IMG/VR virus record: IMGVR_UViG_3300030118_004394 | Span: 8,021 to 38,786 of that record | Origin: a virus | DNA length: 30,766 nt | Direction: 5' to 3' (one strand) | Shown: positions 5,195-13,314 of the stretch, piece by piece | Numbering within the stretch: the stretch's first letter is position 1 | Layout of the letters: every line of letters begins with the position of its first letter | Translations under genes and position numbers: made by a program | Notes under the pieces: generated by a model | Databases searched by the model: none | Seen by the model: only the letters and a program-made list of their open reading frames with translations | Told to the model about the DNA's origin: nothing

Positions 5195-5349
5195 AACTTA
5201 GTTCGAGCCCCTGAGTGACCTGAACCACCACAAGCATTACAAACATAAGTGGTATCTATCTCTTTATTAGCAAGTCTGTCATATTTTATAAAACCATTAC
5301 CATGACATTCTTCACAAATTTCATAAACTAATATTTTCTTTTTTAACAT
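5191..5349 (-). CDS. DnaJ-type zinc-finger-like protein (52 aa)
   Basis: Two CxxCxGxG motifs (CEECHGNGF ~11-19 and CNACGGSGH ~36-44) make a single DnaJ cysteine-rich zinc centre with no J domain. I chose the start at 5349 (MLKKKILVYEI), because its ATG overlaps the upstream stop as TAATG. A start eight codons earlier (MCNKGKRI) has AGGA too close to the ATG. Such stand-alone DnaJ zinc modules occur in phages, where they may bind unfolded protein or nucleic acid. Followed by the CHCC finger with an ATGA overlap. Confidence 0.72.
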   Translation of the reverse strand: MLKKKILVYEICEECHGNGFIKYDRLANKEIDTTYVCNACGGSGHSGARTKL

Positions 5350-5555
5350 TATTCTTTTTCCTTTATTACACATTCCTGTTTATATTTTGTATAACCAAAT
5401 ATAGTTACTGCTGGTTTTTTTGGATCTGCTTTCGACCAACCTTTATCAACCCATACACAAGTATAATTTCGTTCTGCATTTTTTCTTGCTACAAAAAAAT
5501 CTGCATTACTCCAAGTATATAAATTAATCGCTAGTCCTAGTATTATTGTTTCCAT
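5349..5555 (-). CDS. Hypothetical protein (68 aa)
   Basis: Starts METIILGLAINLYTWSNADF with AAGGA upstream of the ATG. A hydrophobic N-terminus (~3-15) is followed by an aromatic-rich soluble part (YTCVWVDKGWSKADPKKPA). Three neighbours in a row carry such N-terminal hydrophobic segments or Cys-rich parts. I do not know the family. It overlaps the upstream gene by 32 bases and the next gene by one. Confidence 0.64.
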   Translation of the reverse strand: METIILGLAINLYTWSNADFFVARKNAERNYTCVWVDKGWSKADPKKPAVTIFGYTKYKQECVIKEKE

Positions 5556-5853
5556 TTTTGTTAATCCTTTTTTCTAATTTTTTCTTTTTAAATAATGGTG
5601 CGAGTTTGTATTCATCGACAAGTTCAATATCAAACTCTTGTATGATTCTCGAATATCTAAACCCCTTGCGCACTGTATTTGTGCTAAAGTTTAAACAGAC
5701 ATATCCGAGAACTTCTTGATTGTTTAAGTGTCTATTTGATAACATAATTTTATCTGCAACAGCACAACTTCTAATTTTACCAAAGTAATGTTCTTTATAA
5801 TCACCAGTAGCCGTAAAGGTAAGTAAAAATAAATAAATACTTGGAAATATCAT
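5524..5853 (-). CDS. Hypothetical protein with signal-like N-terminus (109 aa)
   Basis: MIFPSIYLFLLTFTATGDYK at the N-terminus looks like a signal peptide or membrane anchor; no lipobox cysteine is present. The rest has two cysteines (RSCAVADK, GYVCLNF) and a basic Lys/Asn-rich tail. The ATG overlaps the upstream stop (ATGA), with AGAGAGA as ribosome site. Function unknown; export to the periplasm is an inference from the N-terminus only. Confidence 0.64.
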   Translation of the reverse strand: MIFPSIYLFLLTFTATGDYKEHYFGKIRSCAVADKIMLSNRHLNNQEVLGYVCLNFSTNTVRKGFRYSRIIQEFDIELVDEYKLAPLFKKKKLEKRINKNGNNNTRTSD

Positions 5854-6098
5854 TTTATCTCTCTACAAAAAATGTAATGATGATCTTTCCAGTGATGACA
5901 TGACTGCACATGTATAGCCTTCATTTTTCGACCACCAAACTCAAACTCTGAATCCATCGTGACACCACAACTAACCGGTGCTGATATATGAATACCTTTA
6001 ACATAATCATCATGCTGCAAAGAATCATCACGATATGCTGCAGCATAATTTTTTGTGGTTTTATACAATAAAAATTGCGCCCATCTTAATTTAGTCAT
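5850..6098 (-). CDS. Hypothetical protein, His-rich (82 aa)
   Basis: Starts MTKLRWAQFLLYKTTKNYAA with GGGGG five bases before an ATG that overlaps the upstream stop (ATGA). The C-terminal third holds a Cys/His cluster (HVQSCHHWKDHHYIFC) that could bind metal. I recognise no family. It sits directly after the ribbon-helix-helix-like gene. Confidence 0.64.
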   Translation of the reverse strand: MTKLRWAQFLLYKTTKNYAAAYRDDSLQHDDYVKGIHISAPVSCGVTMDSEFEFGGRKMKAIHVQSCHHWKDHHYIFCREIK

Positions 6099-6289
6099 TT
6101 ATCCCCCAATAAAACTTTTTTAAATTCATCAATGCTCATGTCTTTTTTCTTTGCCTGGAAAGCTACATGATCATCAATCAATTTTTTTACATAGACTCCA
6201 GGTGACCTATATTTTATTTCACCTAACGCTTTCAACAAACGATATTGGTCTATTGCAATTGCTACACTCTTCCATTTATGGACATTCAT
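6095..6289 (-). CDS. Ribbon-helix-helix-like DNA-binding protein (64 aa)
   Basis: WKSVAIAIDQYRLLKALGEI followed by KYRSPGVYVKKLIDDHV (residues ~6-42) has the short strand-helix-helix pattern of CopG/Arc proteins, where the strand residues contact the operator as a dimer. The ATG has AGGAG at good spacing. As the only clear small DNA-binding regulator in the window, it is a candidate for acting at the GTTAAC or GTCAA/TTGAC sites, but nothing in the sequence links them. Confidence 0.62.
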   Translation of the reverse strand: MNVHKWKSVAIAIDQYRLLKALGEIKYRSPGVYVKKLIDDHVAFQAKKKDMSIDEFKKVLLGDK

Positions 6290-6301
6290 TTTATCTCCTT
6301 T

Positions 6302-7147
6302 CTAATCATGACAAAAACAAGTATCAGTTGCTGAATCAAATTCAAACAACTCTAACTGGTCTTGAGTGTTCTTTAATAATTTTGCATAACTAGGTCTGTC
6401 TTTCCTAAAGTATGCAGCTCGATCGTTTCCTGTTCCTATATTTTTTGTTTCTTGTTTAATCCACCAGTCCGCTAGCTTTGGATCTGATTTCATTATGTTT
6501 CTGATAGTATTTGCACCTTTCAAAAAACATAAATCGCAGTTACCTTGTGGTGTCTTACCACCTATGTTGGGTAATTCTAAATCAAAACTGTTCTCACTCC
6601 AGAACTTAAATACATCTTGAACTGTTTTACGAGCATCATGTAATGGAGCTTCAGTTTCCCATCGTTCTTTTTTATTTCTGTTAGCAAGTCTTGCAACTCT
6701 GTGTGGCTCATCATAACGCAAACCGACATAGCTATTCCAATATTCAAACCCTTTGTAAAACATACAATAAGATCGCATAGGTTTTATCTTTAAATAAGAT
6801 GTGCAATATCGTGTAACAGGATTTGGTAAAAATTTTTTGCTGTCGATAAGCTCTTCATAAGGTCTGCCATCTCTTGACGCCGTTTCGTAATTAACTATTC
6901 TTATTTTATGCTCTTCGTTGTTATCCCACTCAACCCAAACGATAGGAACATTCCAATTAGTTTCACAGGCATGAACAAAATCTAATGTTTGTGGCATTTC
7001 TTTGCCTGTATTAGCAAACACCACAGGCAGATCGTCTGGCAGTTTACCATTAAAAGCTTGTAATATGTGATACAACATATATCCGGAAGTTCGACCTCCA
7101 GAAAAATTTATGACACCTGGTGTTTCTAACTCAAAAGGATTACTCAT
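6302..7147 (-). CDS. PAPS-reductase-family PP-loop protein
   Basis: 281 aa from the ATG at 7147 (MSNPFELETPGVINFSGGRT), which overlaps the upstream stop by 8 bases. An in-frame ATG at 7165 would add six residues. The PP-loop SGGRTS (~16-21) binds an adenylated substrate, and FANTGKE (~44-50) is the family's second block. Conserved cysteines occur at CDLC (~208) and the C-terminal CFCHD, which may bind an Fe-S cluster as in DndC-like members. Phage copies are common; roles proposed for the family include sulfur metabolism and DNA or RNA modification. The substrate cannot be read from the sequence. Confidence 0.84.
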   Translation of the reverse strand: MSNPFELETPGVINFSGGRTSGYMLYHILQAFNGKLPDDLPVVFANTGKEMPQTLDFVHACETNWNVPIVWVEWDNNEEHKIRIVNYETASRDGRPYEELIDSKKFLPNPVTRYCTSYLKIKPMRSYCMFYKGFEYWNSYVGLRYDEPHRVARLANRNKKERWETEAPLHDARKTVQDVFKFWSENSFDLELPNIGGKTPQGNCDLCFLKGANTIRNIMKSDPKLADWWIKQETKNIGTGNDRAAYFRKDRPSYAKLLKNTQDQLELFEFDSATDTCFCHD

Positions 7148-7379
7148 CGCCGTGCTTTGCTGCATATTCTAAATTTACCAAAGCTCGAGCGGCATCAGTG
7201 CCAAACAAAGTATAACCAAACTCATTTTCAGGGTCAGTTATCTTTAAATTTTTAAGTTTATCTACAAATACATTTAATTCTTCGTTAGATGTAGGTTGAC
7301 CACGATGATCGTTTATATCTACATCGCTAAGTATTTCACTTATTTGTTTTAATAACTTTTTTACTTTTTGTGACTTCAT
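7140..7379 (-). CDS. Hypothetical protein (79 aa), first gene of operon
   Basis: Starts MKSQKVKKLLKQISEILSDV with AGGA six bases upstream and a good promoter just before it. It has a helical N-terminus, then an acidic middle (TDPENEFGYTLFGTDAARAL). No family recognised. It leads the operon that runs down to about 3684 and overlaps the PAPS-reductase-like gene by 8 bases. Confidence 0.7.
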   Translation of the reverse strand: MKSQKVKKLLKQISEILSDVDINDHRGQPTSNEELNVFVDKLKNLKITDPENEFGYTLFGTDAARALVNLEYAAKHGDE

Positions 7380-7388
7380 AATATCCTA

Positions 7389-7417
7389 AGTATATATAAC
7401 TTTATAAGAGTAGTCAA
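7389..7417 (-). promoter_or_regulatory. Promoter of the small-gene operon
   Basis: On the minus strand TTGACT (7412-7417), 17 bases, TATACT (7389-7394). The spacer contains the 12-mer TATAAAGTTATA (7395-7406), also present at 14741-14752. The -35 lies back to back with that of the plus-strand promoter, forming GTCAA-N8-TTGAC. Confidence 0.62.
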
Positions 7418-7423
7418 GATATA

Positions 7424-7451
7424 TTGACACTACTTACAATTATTATATAAT
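7424..7451 (+). promoter_or_regulatory. Promoter of the 49-aa gene
   Basis: Perfect TTGACA (7424-7429) and TATAAT (7446-7451) with a 16-base spacer. The ATG at 7458 is exactly where transcription should start, so the message would be leaderless. Confidence 0.62.
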
Positions 7452-7457
7452 GTTAGT

Positions 7458-7607
7458 ATGATTAATACACAACTACTAGAAAAAAAAGTTGCTCTAGAGC
7501 ATTTGTGGACTAAAAAATACATTGAAAAAGGTAAGTATACAACAGATATGGTGCCTTTGACAACACAAATTAAAAAGCTTACAAAGCAGCTTATGATTAA
7601 CGACTAG
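7458..7607 (+). CDS. Small hypothetical protein (49 aa), leaderless
   Basis: MINTQLLEKKVALEHLWTKK continues for 49 residues as an amphipathic, lysine-rich helix with no Cys or Trp-rich motif. Support comes from the consensus promoter that ends six bases before its ATG and from the exact abutment of its stop with the stop of polA: both use the palindrome CTAG at 7604-7607. It fills the space between a divergent promoter and a convergent gene, as a real gene would. Function unknown. Confidence 0.55.
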   Translation: MINTQLLEKKVALEHLWTKKYIEKGKYTTDMVPLTTQIKKLTKQLMIND

Positions 7608-9475
7608 GTAGCCATACCGAAGTCATCACCGACGGCAACGTCGACAACACTTGGAACTTTGAGTTTCATGCACCCCTCCATTACTGTCTTAATTTTTTCT
7701 ATTTGACTTTTGTCCTGTAAATTAAAACACAATTCATCGTGTATCTGTAACAAAGGCGTGAAACCATTCTCATGACAGGCTACGATTGCTGCCTTAGTTT
7801 GATCTGCAGCAGATCCCTGAATTAATCTGTTTAATGCTTTATATGTAAAAGCTCTCTTTATATTACTAGAACCATATTTTGCTGAAGCGTTTTCAAACTT
7901 TTCTGGAGTATGTACACCAAAATCTTTTGGCTCCCACAGATCGAAACGACACTTACGACCAAGCTTAGTCCTAATCACACCCTCACTACTTGCTTTTTGC
8001 ATACATCTATCTGATAATAATTTTACAAAAGGTGCTTTAGTATTGTATTTATTTATTAAACTTTGTGCCTCCTCAAAACTTACACCTAACATGTTTGATA
8101 ATTTATGTTTACCCATACCATACATCAAACCTAAACCGATTGTTTTAGCTTGTTTACGTTCTATACCCACAAGATCAGCTACTGTTTGATGGAAGTCAGC
8201 ACTTGCATTTGAATAAGCATCCACTAATTCATGTGAACCCTCATAGCCTTCACCAATACTAGCTGCATAGTGAACCACGAGCCGTGGCTCTTGTTGCGAG
8301 TAATCAAAACTTGCCCACAGATCACCCTCTTCCGGTAAGAATAAACCTCGTATCATAGGTCCGAACTCTTTATTTCTTGCTGGCAGCTGCTGTAAATTAG
8401 GATTTGACATTGACAAACGACCTGACACAGTGCCTCCTGAGTCTGATCTTAACTGATTTATCTCACCATGTATTCTACCATTATGCTCATACTTCATTAT
8501 AGAATTTAAAAAAGTATTATGAAATTTATTTATCTCCCGGGCTTGTACAATGAACTTAGAAATCTCATGCTCACTATTTACTAACCAATTTTGTGTAAAG
8601 CTTGGCTCACCTGACTTTGGTGTTTTGGGGTACTCAATATTTAAACGATCAAAAGCAAAACCTATTTGCCTTGCGTTCCATATGTCAACATCTTTACCTA
8701 CTAGTTTATTTATCTGCTGCAATATAACCTTTTCTTTTTTAATAAAATTATCTTTTAACTGCTCTGCTTTTTCTTTATTTACACGGATACCTTTTTGTCG
8801 CATTTTAATAAGTATAGGCAACAAATCTCTCTCAAGATTCCAAATTGTTCCAAGATTTTGTTTACTTATTTCATGTTTAAAACGCTGCCATAAAAGATAC
8901 GTGAGCCGTGCATCTTGTTCCGCATAATATCCAACATGTTCTGCTGGTAACTTCCACATCTCCATTTTAGGATCAACACCATGCGCTTTTGCTGCTTCTA
9001 TTAAATCTGTTTCTGCTTTTAATTCACCTATGTAATCTTTAGCTAGTGCATTTAATTTGTAACTGTATCTGTTTTCATCTATTAAAGCACCAGCAATCAT
9101 GGTATCTACAATCTGGCCACGCACATCGATACCATAAGCTTTAAGCCACCCAACATCATACTGCGCATTATGAAAAATTTTACGACAGGGTAATCGACAT
9201 ACATCGTGCATGTATTTTAAAACTTGTTCTTTAATTAGATTACCACCACCAAAATGACCAAAAGGGTAATAAGCTTGAAAACCCTCTGTTGCCACAGCAA
9301 AACCTATAATCTCACCACGACCTAAAGCCCATCCTGCACCAAGACCTTTATTAATACCATCATCTCTAGTTTCTAAATCAATAGCTATCTCTTCTGCATC
9401 ACTAAGATCTCTATATTCTAATGGTGATGACCATATATGCTTTTTAAAATTAAATGTCAGTTGTAAGCTAGTCAT
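7604..9475 (-). CDS. polA: DNA polymerase family A with 3'-5' exonuclease
   Basis: 623 aa. The exonuclease domain has DLET (33-36), HNAQYD (~102-107) and YYAEQD (~183-188). The polymerase domain has motif A DYSQQE (391-396), motif B RKQAKTIGLGLMYG (440-453) and motif C QIHDEL (577-582). No 5'-3' nuclease domain is present, as usual for phage replicative polymerases. Catalytic residues are all intact. The residue matching E. coli Phe762 is Leu448. The start overlaps the DUF3310-like stop by 8 bases (ATGACTAG), and the gene ends the replication operon. It is the replicative polymerase by context, with a primase, two helicases and an SSB-like protein nearby. Confidence 0.96.
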   Translation of the reverse strand: MTSLQLTFNFKKHIWSSPLEYRDLSDAEEIAIDLETRDDGINKGLGAGWALGRGEIIGFAVATEGFQAYYPFGHFGGGNLIKEQVLKYMHDVCRLPCRKIFHNAQYDVGWLKAYGIDVRGQIVDTMIAGALIDENRYSYKLNALAKDYIGELKAETDLIEAAKAHGVDPKMEMWKLPAEHVGYYAEQDARLTYLLWQRFKHEISKQNLGTIWNLERDLLPILIKMRQKGIRVNKEKAEQLKDNFIKKEKVILQQINKLVGKDVDIWNARQIGFAFDRLNIEYPKTPKSGEPSFTQNWLVNSEHEISKFIVQAREINKFHNTFLNSIMKYEHNGRIHGEINQLRSDSGGTVSGRLSMSNPNLQQLPARNKEFGPMIRGLFLPEEGDLWASFDYSQQEPRLVVHYAASIGEGYEGSHELVDAYSNASADFHQTVADLVGIERKQAKTIGLGLMYGMGKHKLSNMLGVSFEEAQSLINKYNTKAPFVKLLSDRCMQKASSEGVIRTKLGRKCRFDLWEPKDFGVHTPEKFENASAKYGSSNIKRAFTYKALNRLIQGSAADQTKAAIVACHENGFTPLLQIHDELCFNLQDKSQIEKIKTVMEGCMKLKVPSVVDVAVGDDFGMAT

Positions 9476-9680
9476 CCTTGTAATCTCTTTCTATTATCAT
9501 GTCTATATAATGTTTTGCTTTCTCAAGATCGTCTTTACCACCTTTACCTTTGTGTCTACATACGTATTTGATAACGTTGCCCTCAGCAAAAAGTATTTTG
9601 TTTTCATTAATAAATTGTGAAGGTTGTATTTTAAACACTGTGTAGTATTGACCACCTCGTGTCCATAAATTATTTTTCAT
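9468..9680 (-). CDS. DUF3310-like protein
   Basis: 70 aa with the domain pattern FKIQPSQFI, then FAEGNVIKYVCRHKGKGGKD and DLEKAKHYIDMII (residues ~16-65). This domain is widespread in phages and forms part of T7 gp1.7, a nucleotide kinase, but whether the isolated domain has that activity is not known to me. The ATG lies inside the end of the upstream gene (11-base overlap), and its stop overlaps polA. Placement directly before polA fits a link with nucleotide supply. Confidence 0.85.
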   Translation of the reverse strand: MKNNLWTRGGQYYTVFKIQPSQFINENKILFAEGNVIKYVCRHKGKGGKDDLEKAKHYIDMIIERDYKDD

Positions 9681-10176
9681 GTAAAAAATCTCTTTTTATT
9701 TCATCAAGTAAGTTCAAATAAGTTAGTTGATTTTTGTCCTCTTCAAACTCGATTGTCAGCATCATTCTTACACCATTGTAATTAATAACCATATGATCTT
9801 TTTGATTATTAAATATAAACCTGCTGCCAGGATAATATTGCAGCTCTATAACAGAATGGTTTACATCGTTGTATTCTCTAAAAAATGTGTGTGATTCATT
9901 TGGTGTCATAATTAGAGAGTTTATACATACACCCCTGTTTGAGTCCCTGTGCCAGTTGTATATTGTTTTGTCCTCCATTTTTAAAACACCAGCTTTATAT
10001 TTATGTCTGCCGTATAACCAAATATAAAAATCATCTGCAAACAAAATGTTTAGTGGAATCGGTGTTGCTGTAAAGTTAAAATATTTTACCCATTGGGTGT
10101 CAGGATTAAACACTACATTGTGCAATTCAGGACTATAAAATTGACCTATGGGTAATTCTTCAAAGTAAGGGCTCAT
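9670..10176 (-). CDS. 2OG-Fe(II) oxygenase-like protein
   Basis: 168 aa. The facial triad pattern is visible: H76-x-D78 (NWHRDSN), H128 (NNQKDHMVIN) and a downstream Arg at 137 that would bind 2-oxoglutarate. Between them lies a beta-rich stretch typical of the double-stranded beta-helix (VIELQYYPGSRFIFNN). Enzymes of this class hydroxylate proteins, nucleic acids or small molecules. The substrate is unknown. The ATG overlaps the helicase stop (ATGA), with GGAGAG as ribosome site. The call is by motif spacing, and a non-catalytic cupin-like relative is possible. Confidence 0.62.
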   Translation of the reverse strand: MSPYFEELPIGQFYSPELHNVVFNPDTQWVKYFNFTATPIPLNILFADDFYIWLYGRHKYKAGVLKMEDKTIYNWHRDSNRGVCINSLIMTPNESHTFFREYNDVNHSVIELQYYPGSRFIFNNQKDHMVINYNGVRMMLTIEFEEDKNQLTYLNLLDEIKRDFLHEK

Positions 10177-11807
10177 TCTCTCTCCTGTATGTAAACCAAG
10201 TAATCCATGCCTATCGGATAATTATACTTATAATCTGTGGATAATATATGTAAAGTATTTTTTGCCCGTGTAACACCTGTATAGTATACACGTTTTTCGT
10301 CCGATTGTTCATGGGTATTTTTATTAACAAAGGCTGAAGGCCAATTGGTTTTAGAATAAATCAACACATTATCTGCCTCACCACCTTTAACAGAGTGAAT
10401 GGTGTCTATGATAATTTGAGGATCTGCATTTAATTGTTTTTGCCCGTATCTTTTTAATAATCTAATAAAATATGTTACCTGTTCTGGTTTAAAGTTGCGC
10501 TGTAATATCTCCCACCATGGTTTGTTTTTAGCTTCATCTGGTAAGTCTAAACCACACCACTCTTTTAATCCTTTGAAATCATATTCTTGGTAATCAGGTA
10601 GACTACTCCAAAACTTATCACGTCTAAAACTTAAATCTTTTAATTCACGAATAAATTTAAACATCGTTTCAGCAGCTCTCTTATCTAAGCTTTTACCTTT
10701 TGTGATTTTTGTCCATGCTTTGATTGCAGACCATTGAGCACTATCAAACGATCTAGTGCCTTTATTGTCGCCATAATATAAACCAGCATCTTTAGCACAC
10801 ATTCTTAATTCATTTACAGTTGTATTAACTCTACCTAAAATATACCAAGTGCCAGGTAAAGTGCCTATGGGTATCTCGTTAAAGTTGAGATATCTTTTCA
10901 CCGCACCTGATTTGTTCAAAGCTTCATATTCTTTTTCTACACTATCGACTATACCTCTTCGTATAATTTGAGAGAAGTGATGAATAGCCTCACCAAATCG
11001 TCTAGTCTTTCTAAGTACAACTTTTCTACCTGGAAAATAAGTTGTAAAATATTTTGGATCTGCCCCATTCCATTTATATATACCTTGATCATCATCACCG
11101 GCTAAATAAATTCTTTTTACATTGGCACACATTTTATAAATTACAGACCATTGTAATGGTGTGAAGTCTTGAGCTTCGTCCAAAATTAAAATTTCTAACG
11201 GCGGAAAGTTAACTTCATCTATTGAGCGTTCAATCATGTCAGTAAAATCTATGAATGATTGTTTTTTGTACGTTTCGTAAGTATCTATCTTTCTTAAAAA
11301 TATATCTAAGCTATCTCTTTTGTATGATTCTTTTTTATACACTAGCCTTGGATCCTCTAACATATTTCTAGCTTTGTCATAGATACCTAAAGACCAATCT
11401 TTGTATGTAAAATTGTCGTCTGATAAGCGCGCGTCAGATGTTTTAATTATTTTAGCCTGTAAGGCATAGTCCAACATACAATTTTTTGGATCAAAAACCT
11501 CTTCTTCAAAATATCTACGACAATACTTATGCAGTGTTTTAAATCTTTGAAAGTCATCATCTGTATATTGAGTAAAGGCAGCTAAAGCTCTGTCTCGAGC
11601 TGTATCGACTGCTTTATTTGTAAAAGAAATAAAAGCAATATCTTTTGGATGTACCCCTTTATTAAGATGACCCTTTAACACACGTTCTATTAATGTGTAA
11701 GTTTTACCTGTTCCAGGCGGTCCAAAAATCTTAATTGTTTTTTGGTGTATCTTTTTGTGCCTCTGGAGCTCTAAATTTTCCTGCATGATATTGTTCATCC
11801 ATTTCAC
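10173..11807 (-). CDS. UvrD/Rep-like superfamily 1 helicase
   Basis: 544 aa. Walker A GPPGTGKT (29-36), motif Ia FISFTNKA (~59-66), Walker B LILDEAQD (207-214), motif III GDDDQGIYKWNGAD (237-250) and a late motif DTIHSVKGGEADNV. All are intact, so it should be an active 3'-5' DNA translocase. The frame begins with GTG at 11807, 77 bases inside the primase gene. ATGs at residues 4 and 8 are alternatives, and MQENLELQRHKK has a GC-rich context but no clear ribosome site. Its role is probably fork unwinding or recombination together with the primase and polymerase of the same operon. Confidence 0.93.
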   Translation of the reverse strand: MKWMNNIMQENLELQRHKKIHQKTIKIFGPPGTGKTYTLIERVLKGHLNKGVHPKDIAFISFTNKAVDTARDRALAAFTQYTDDDFQRFKTLHKYCRRYFEEEVFDPKNCMLDYALQAKIIKTSDARLSDDNFTYKDWSLGIYDKARNMLEDPRLVYKKESYKRDSLDIFLRKIDTYETYKKQSFIDFTDMIERSIDEVNFPPLEILILDEAQDFTPLQWSVIYKMCANVKRIYLAGDDDQGIYKWNGADPKYFTTYFPGRKVVLRKTRRFGEAIHHFSQIIRRGIVDSVEKEYEALNKSGAVKRYLNFNEIPIGTLPGTWYILGRVNTTVNELRMCAKDAGLYYGDNKGTRSFDSAQWSAIKAWTKITKGKSLDKRAAETMFKFIRELKDLSFRRDKFWSSLPDYQEYDFKGLKEWCGLDLPDEAKNKPWWEILQRNFKPEQVTYFIRLLKRYGQKQLNADPQIIIDTIHSVKGGEADNVLIYSKTNWPSAFVNKNTHEQSDEKRVYYTGVTRAKNTLHILSTDYKYNYPIGMDYLVYIQERE

Positions 11808-13314
11808 TAATTGAATCTTTTGGTTTTGCTTTCACTGCTTGATGGTTTACGAAGTCAGGCATTTCAACACACCAAACATTTTTTTCACCTTCGTGGTAAT
11901 CCTTTCTCTCACAACCTAACAACCTAAGTGCATCAGCGGTTGTGTTAAAAACTTTGGTTGCACTTTTTTTTATAAATTTATCAAGAGTTAATTTTTTAAA
12001 ATAACATAAATTAGACTTACTATCCAATACAACATACCCATCTTTCAATTTATCAAATTTATCCTGCTCTATGTGTGTTTCAAAAAAATTCTTTAATACA
12101 GAATAGCGTTCTTCTTCAAGCGTATCTGCATATGTGTGCTCTAGACTCTCCTCAGATTGTTCTACAATACCTTTCATCAAAAGCTCAAAAGGACTAGGAC
12201 CTTTTCGTGGTTTTGGTAGTGTAAGCCAAAACACTCTGTGTCTTAAAAGCCTAACTCTAAAAGACTTTTCATCTTTCATATCTTCTGGTGTAATCGTTAT
12301 ATGTTGACCTTTATAATCAAATTCATACCAAATATTTTTCGTGTCTTGGATGTATTTTATATTGGTAAATTGTTCAATCACATCAGGTACAGCATCACCT
12401 ATTCCAAGACTTCTAGTTTTGCATAAATCTTTATTACATATTGGTTGATATTCTGGATGTTTAGGAGGACACTGAAATGTATAGCCACCTTTTGATACCG
12501 ACTTTGCTAAAGCAATGACTTCATTTGAAGATAGTGGTTGTAAGAAAATTTGATTATTTCTAGCTAATGCAATTTGTTCTAGTTGCTGCACAGATAAAGA
12601 TGCATCTTTTTTGCTTTCTAAAACTAAAACATTAAATAAAAAATTGTTTCTATTATTACCACTCCAACCCTCTTGAATTAGTTTTTGCACACAAGGTGGA
12701 TAATCCTTCCATTGTGACTCTGCCTCGTAGTCTTGAACTTTAAAATTAAAAAAATCCTCAGCTGCAATCATTTTTTCGTAAGCTATCTCTATAAACTTAC
12801 CCACCAAGACTGGTGTATTATTGTCATCAAAAGCAAATTCCATTGATGCATTTACATTGTGATATGGCATATTAACAGCTTTATTGCACGGAAAAATCTC
12901 TTGCGCTAAAAAATACTGTTGGTTGATTTCATTTAATTTTCTAAGAACTTTGTCTGTGCTAGTAAAATCATTAAAGAATACAAATATATGTAAGCCACCA
13001 GATTTAGACTTAACTGGTACAAAAGGTAATTTATATTTTTTAATAATTTCAACATATTTTTTTTCAGAGTAATCTTTGTAATTATTAGGATCAACATCAA
13101 TACACGCCCATTTGCATTTGTTGTCAACCTCTGGTTTTAGACCTAACCTAAGTTCACCCTTTAGATGTTTTTCCCATATGTCGCTGGTCACTGGTTCGTG
13201 AACAGTCATATACTGAGCAGACTTCTTCCCCCTCTCATCATCCTCCCCAGTTAGGGAGGACTTGAGATATTTAGAATTATCGCCCTCAAAGAGTGCAAAT
13301 AATTTATCGTGCAT
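11731..13314 (-). CDS. Archaeo-eukaryotic-type primase (PrimPol-like)
   Basis: 527 aa. The N-terminal domain has the AEP signature: CIDVDPNNY (~71-79, catalytic DxD at D73 and D75) followed by VKSKSGGLHIFVFF (~101-114, the SxSGGxH nucleotide-binding histidine at 109). A Cys cluster (FQCPPKHPEYQPIC then NKDLC, ~278-297) probably binds zinc, as in primase-helicase linkers. The C-terminal half is unrecognised and has no Walker A, so it does not carry its own helicase. The ATG directly abuts the SSB stop (TAAATG). It makes primers, and perhaps short DNA stretches, for polymerase A. Confidence 0.85.
   Translation of the reverse strand: MHDKLFALFEGDNSKYLKSSLTGEDDERGKKSAQYMTVHEPVTSDIWEKHLKGELRLGLKPEVDNKCKWACIDVDPNNYKDYSEKKYVEIIKKYKLPFVPVKSKSGGLHIFVFFNDFTSTDKVLRKLNEINQQYFLAQEIFPCNKAVNMPYHNVNASMEFAFDDNNTPVLVGKFIEIAYEKMIAAEDFFNFKVQDYEAESQWKDYPPCVQKLIQEGWSGNNRNNFLFNVLVLESKKDASLSVQQLEQIALARNNQIFLQPLSSNEVIALAKSVSKGGYTFQCPPKHPEYQPICNKDLCKTRSLGIGDAVPDVIEQFTNIKYIQDTKNIWYEFDYKGQHITITPEDMKDEKSFRVRLLRHRVFWLTLPKPRKGPSPFELLMKGIVEQSEESLEHTYADTLEEERYSVLKNFFETHIEQDKFDKLKDGYVVLDSKSNLCYFKKLTLDKFIKKSATKVFNTTADALRLLGCERKDYHEGEKNVWCVEMPDFVNHQAVKAKPKDSISEMDEQYHAGKFRAPEAQKDTPKNN

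Noticed and set aside
5196-5215. GTTCGAGCCC, similar to a tRNA T-arm and so to a phage attachment site
   Set aside because: It is inside the DnaJ-type zinc gene (codons for ARTKL region), with no integrase and no repeat elsewhere in the window.
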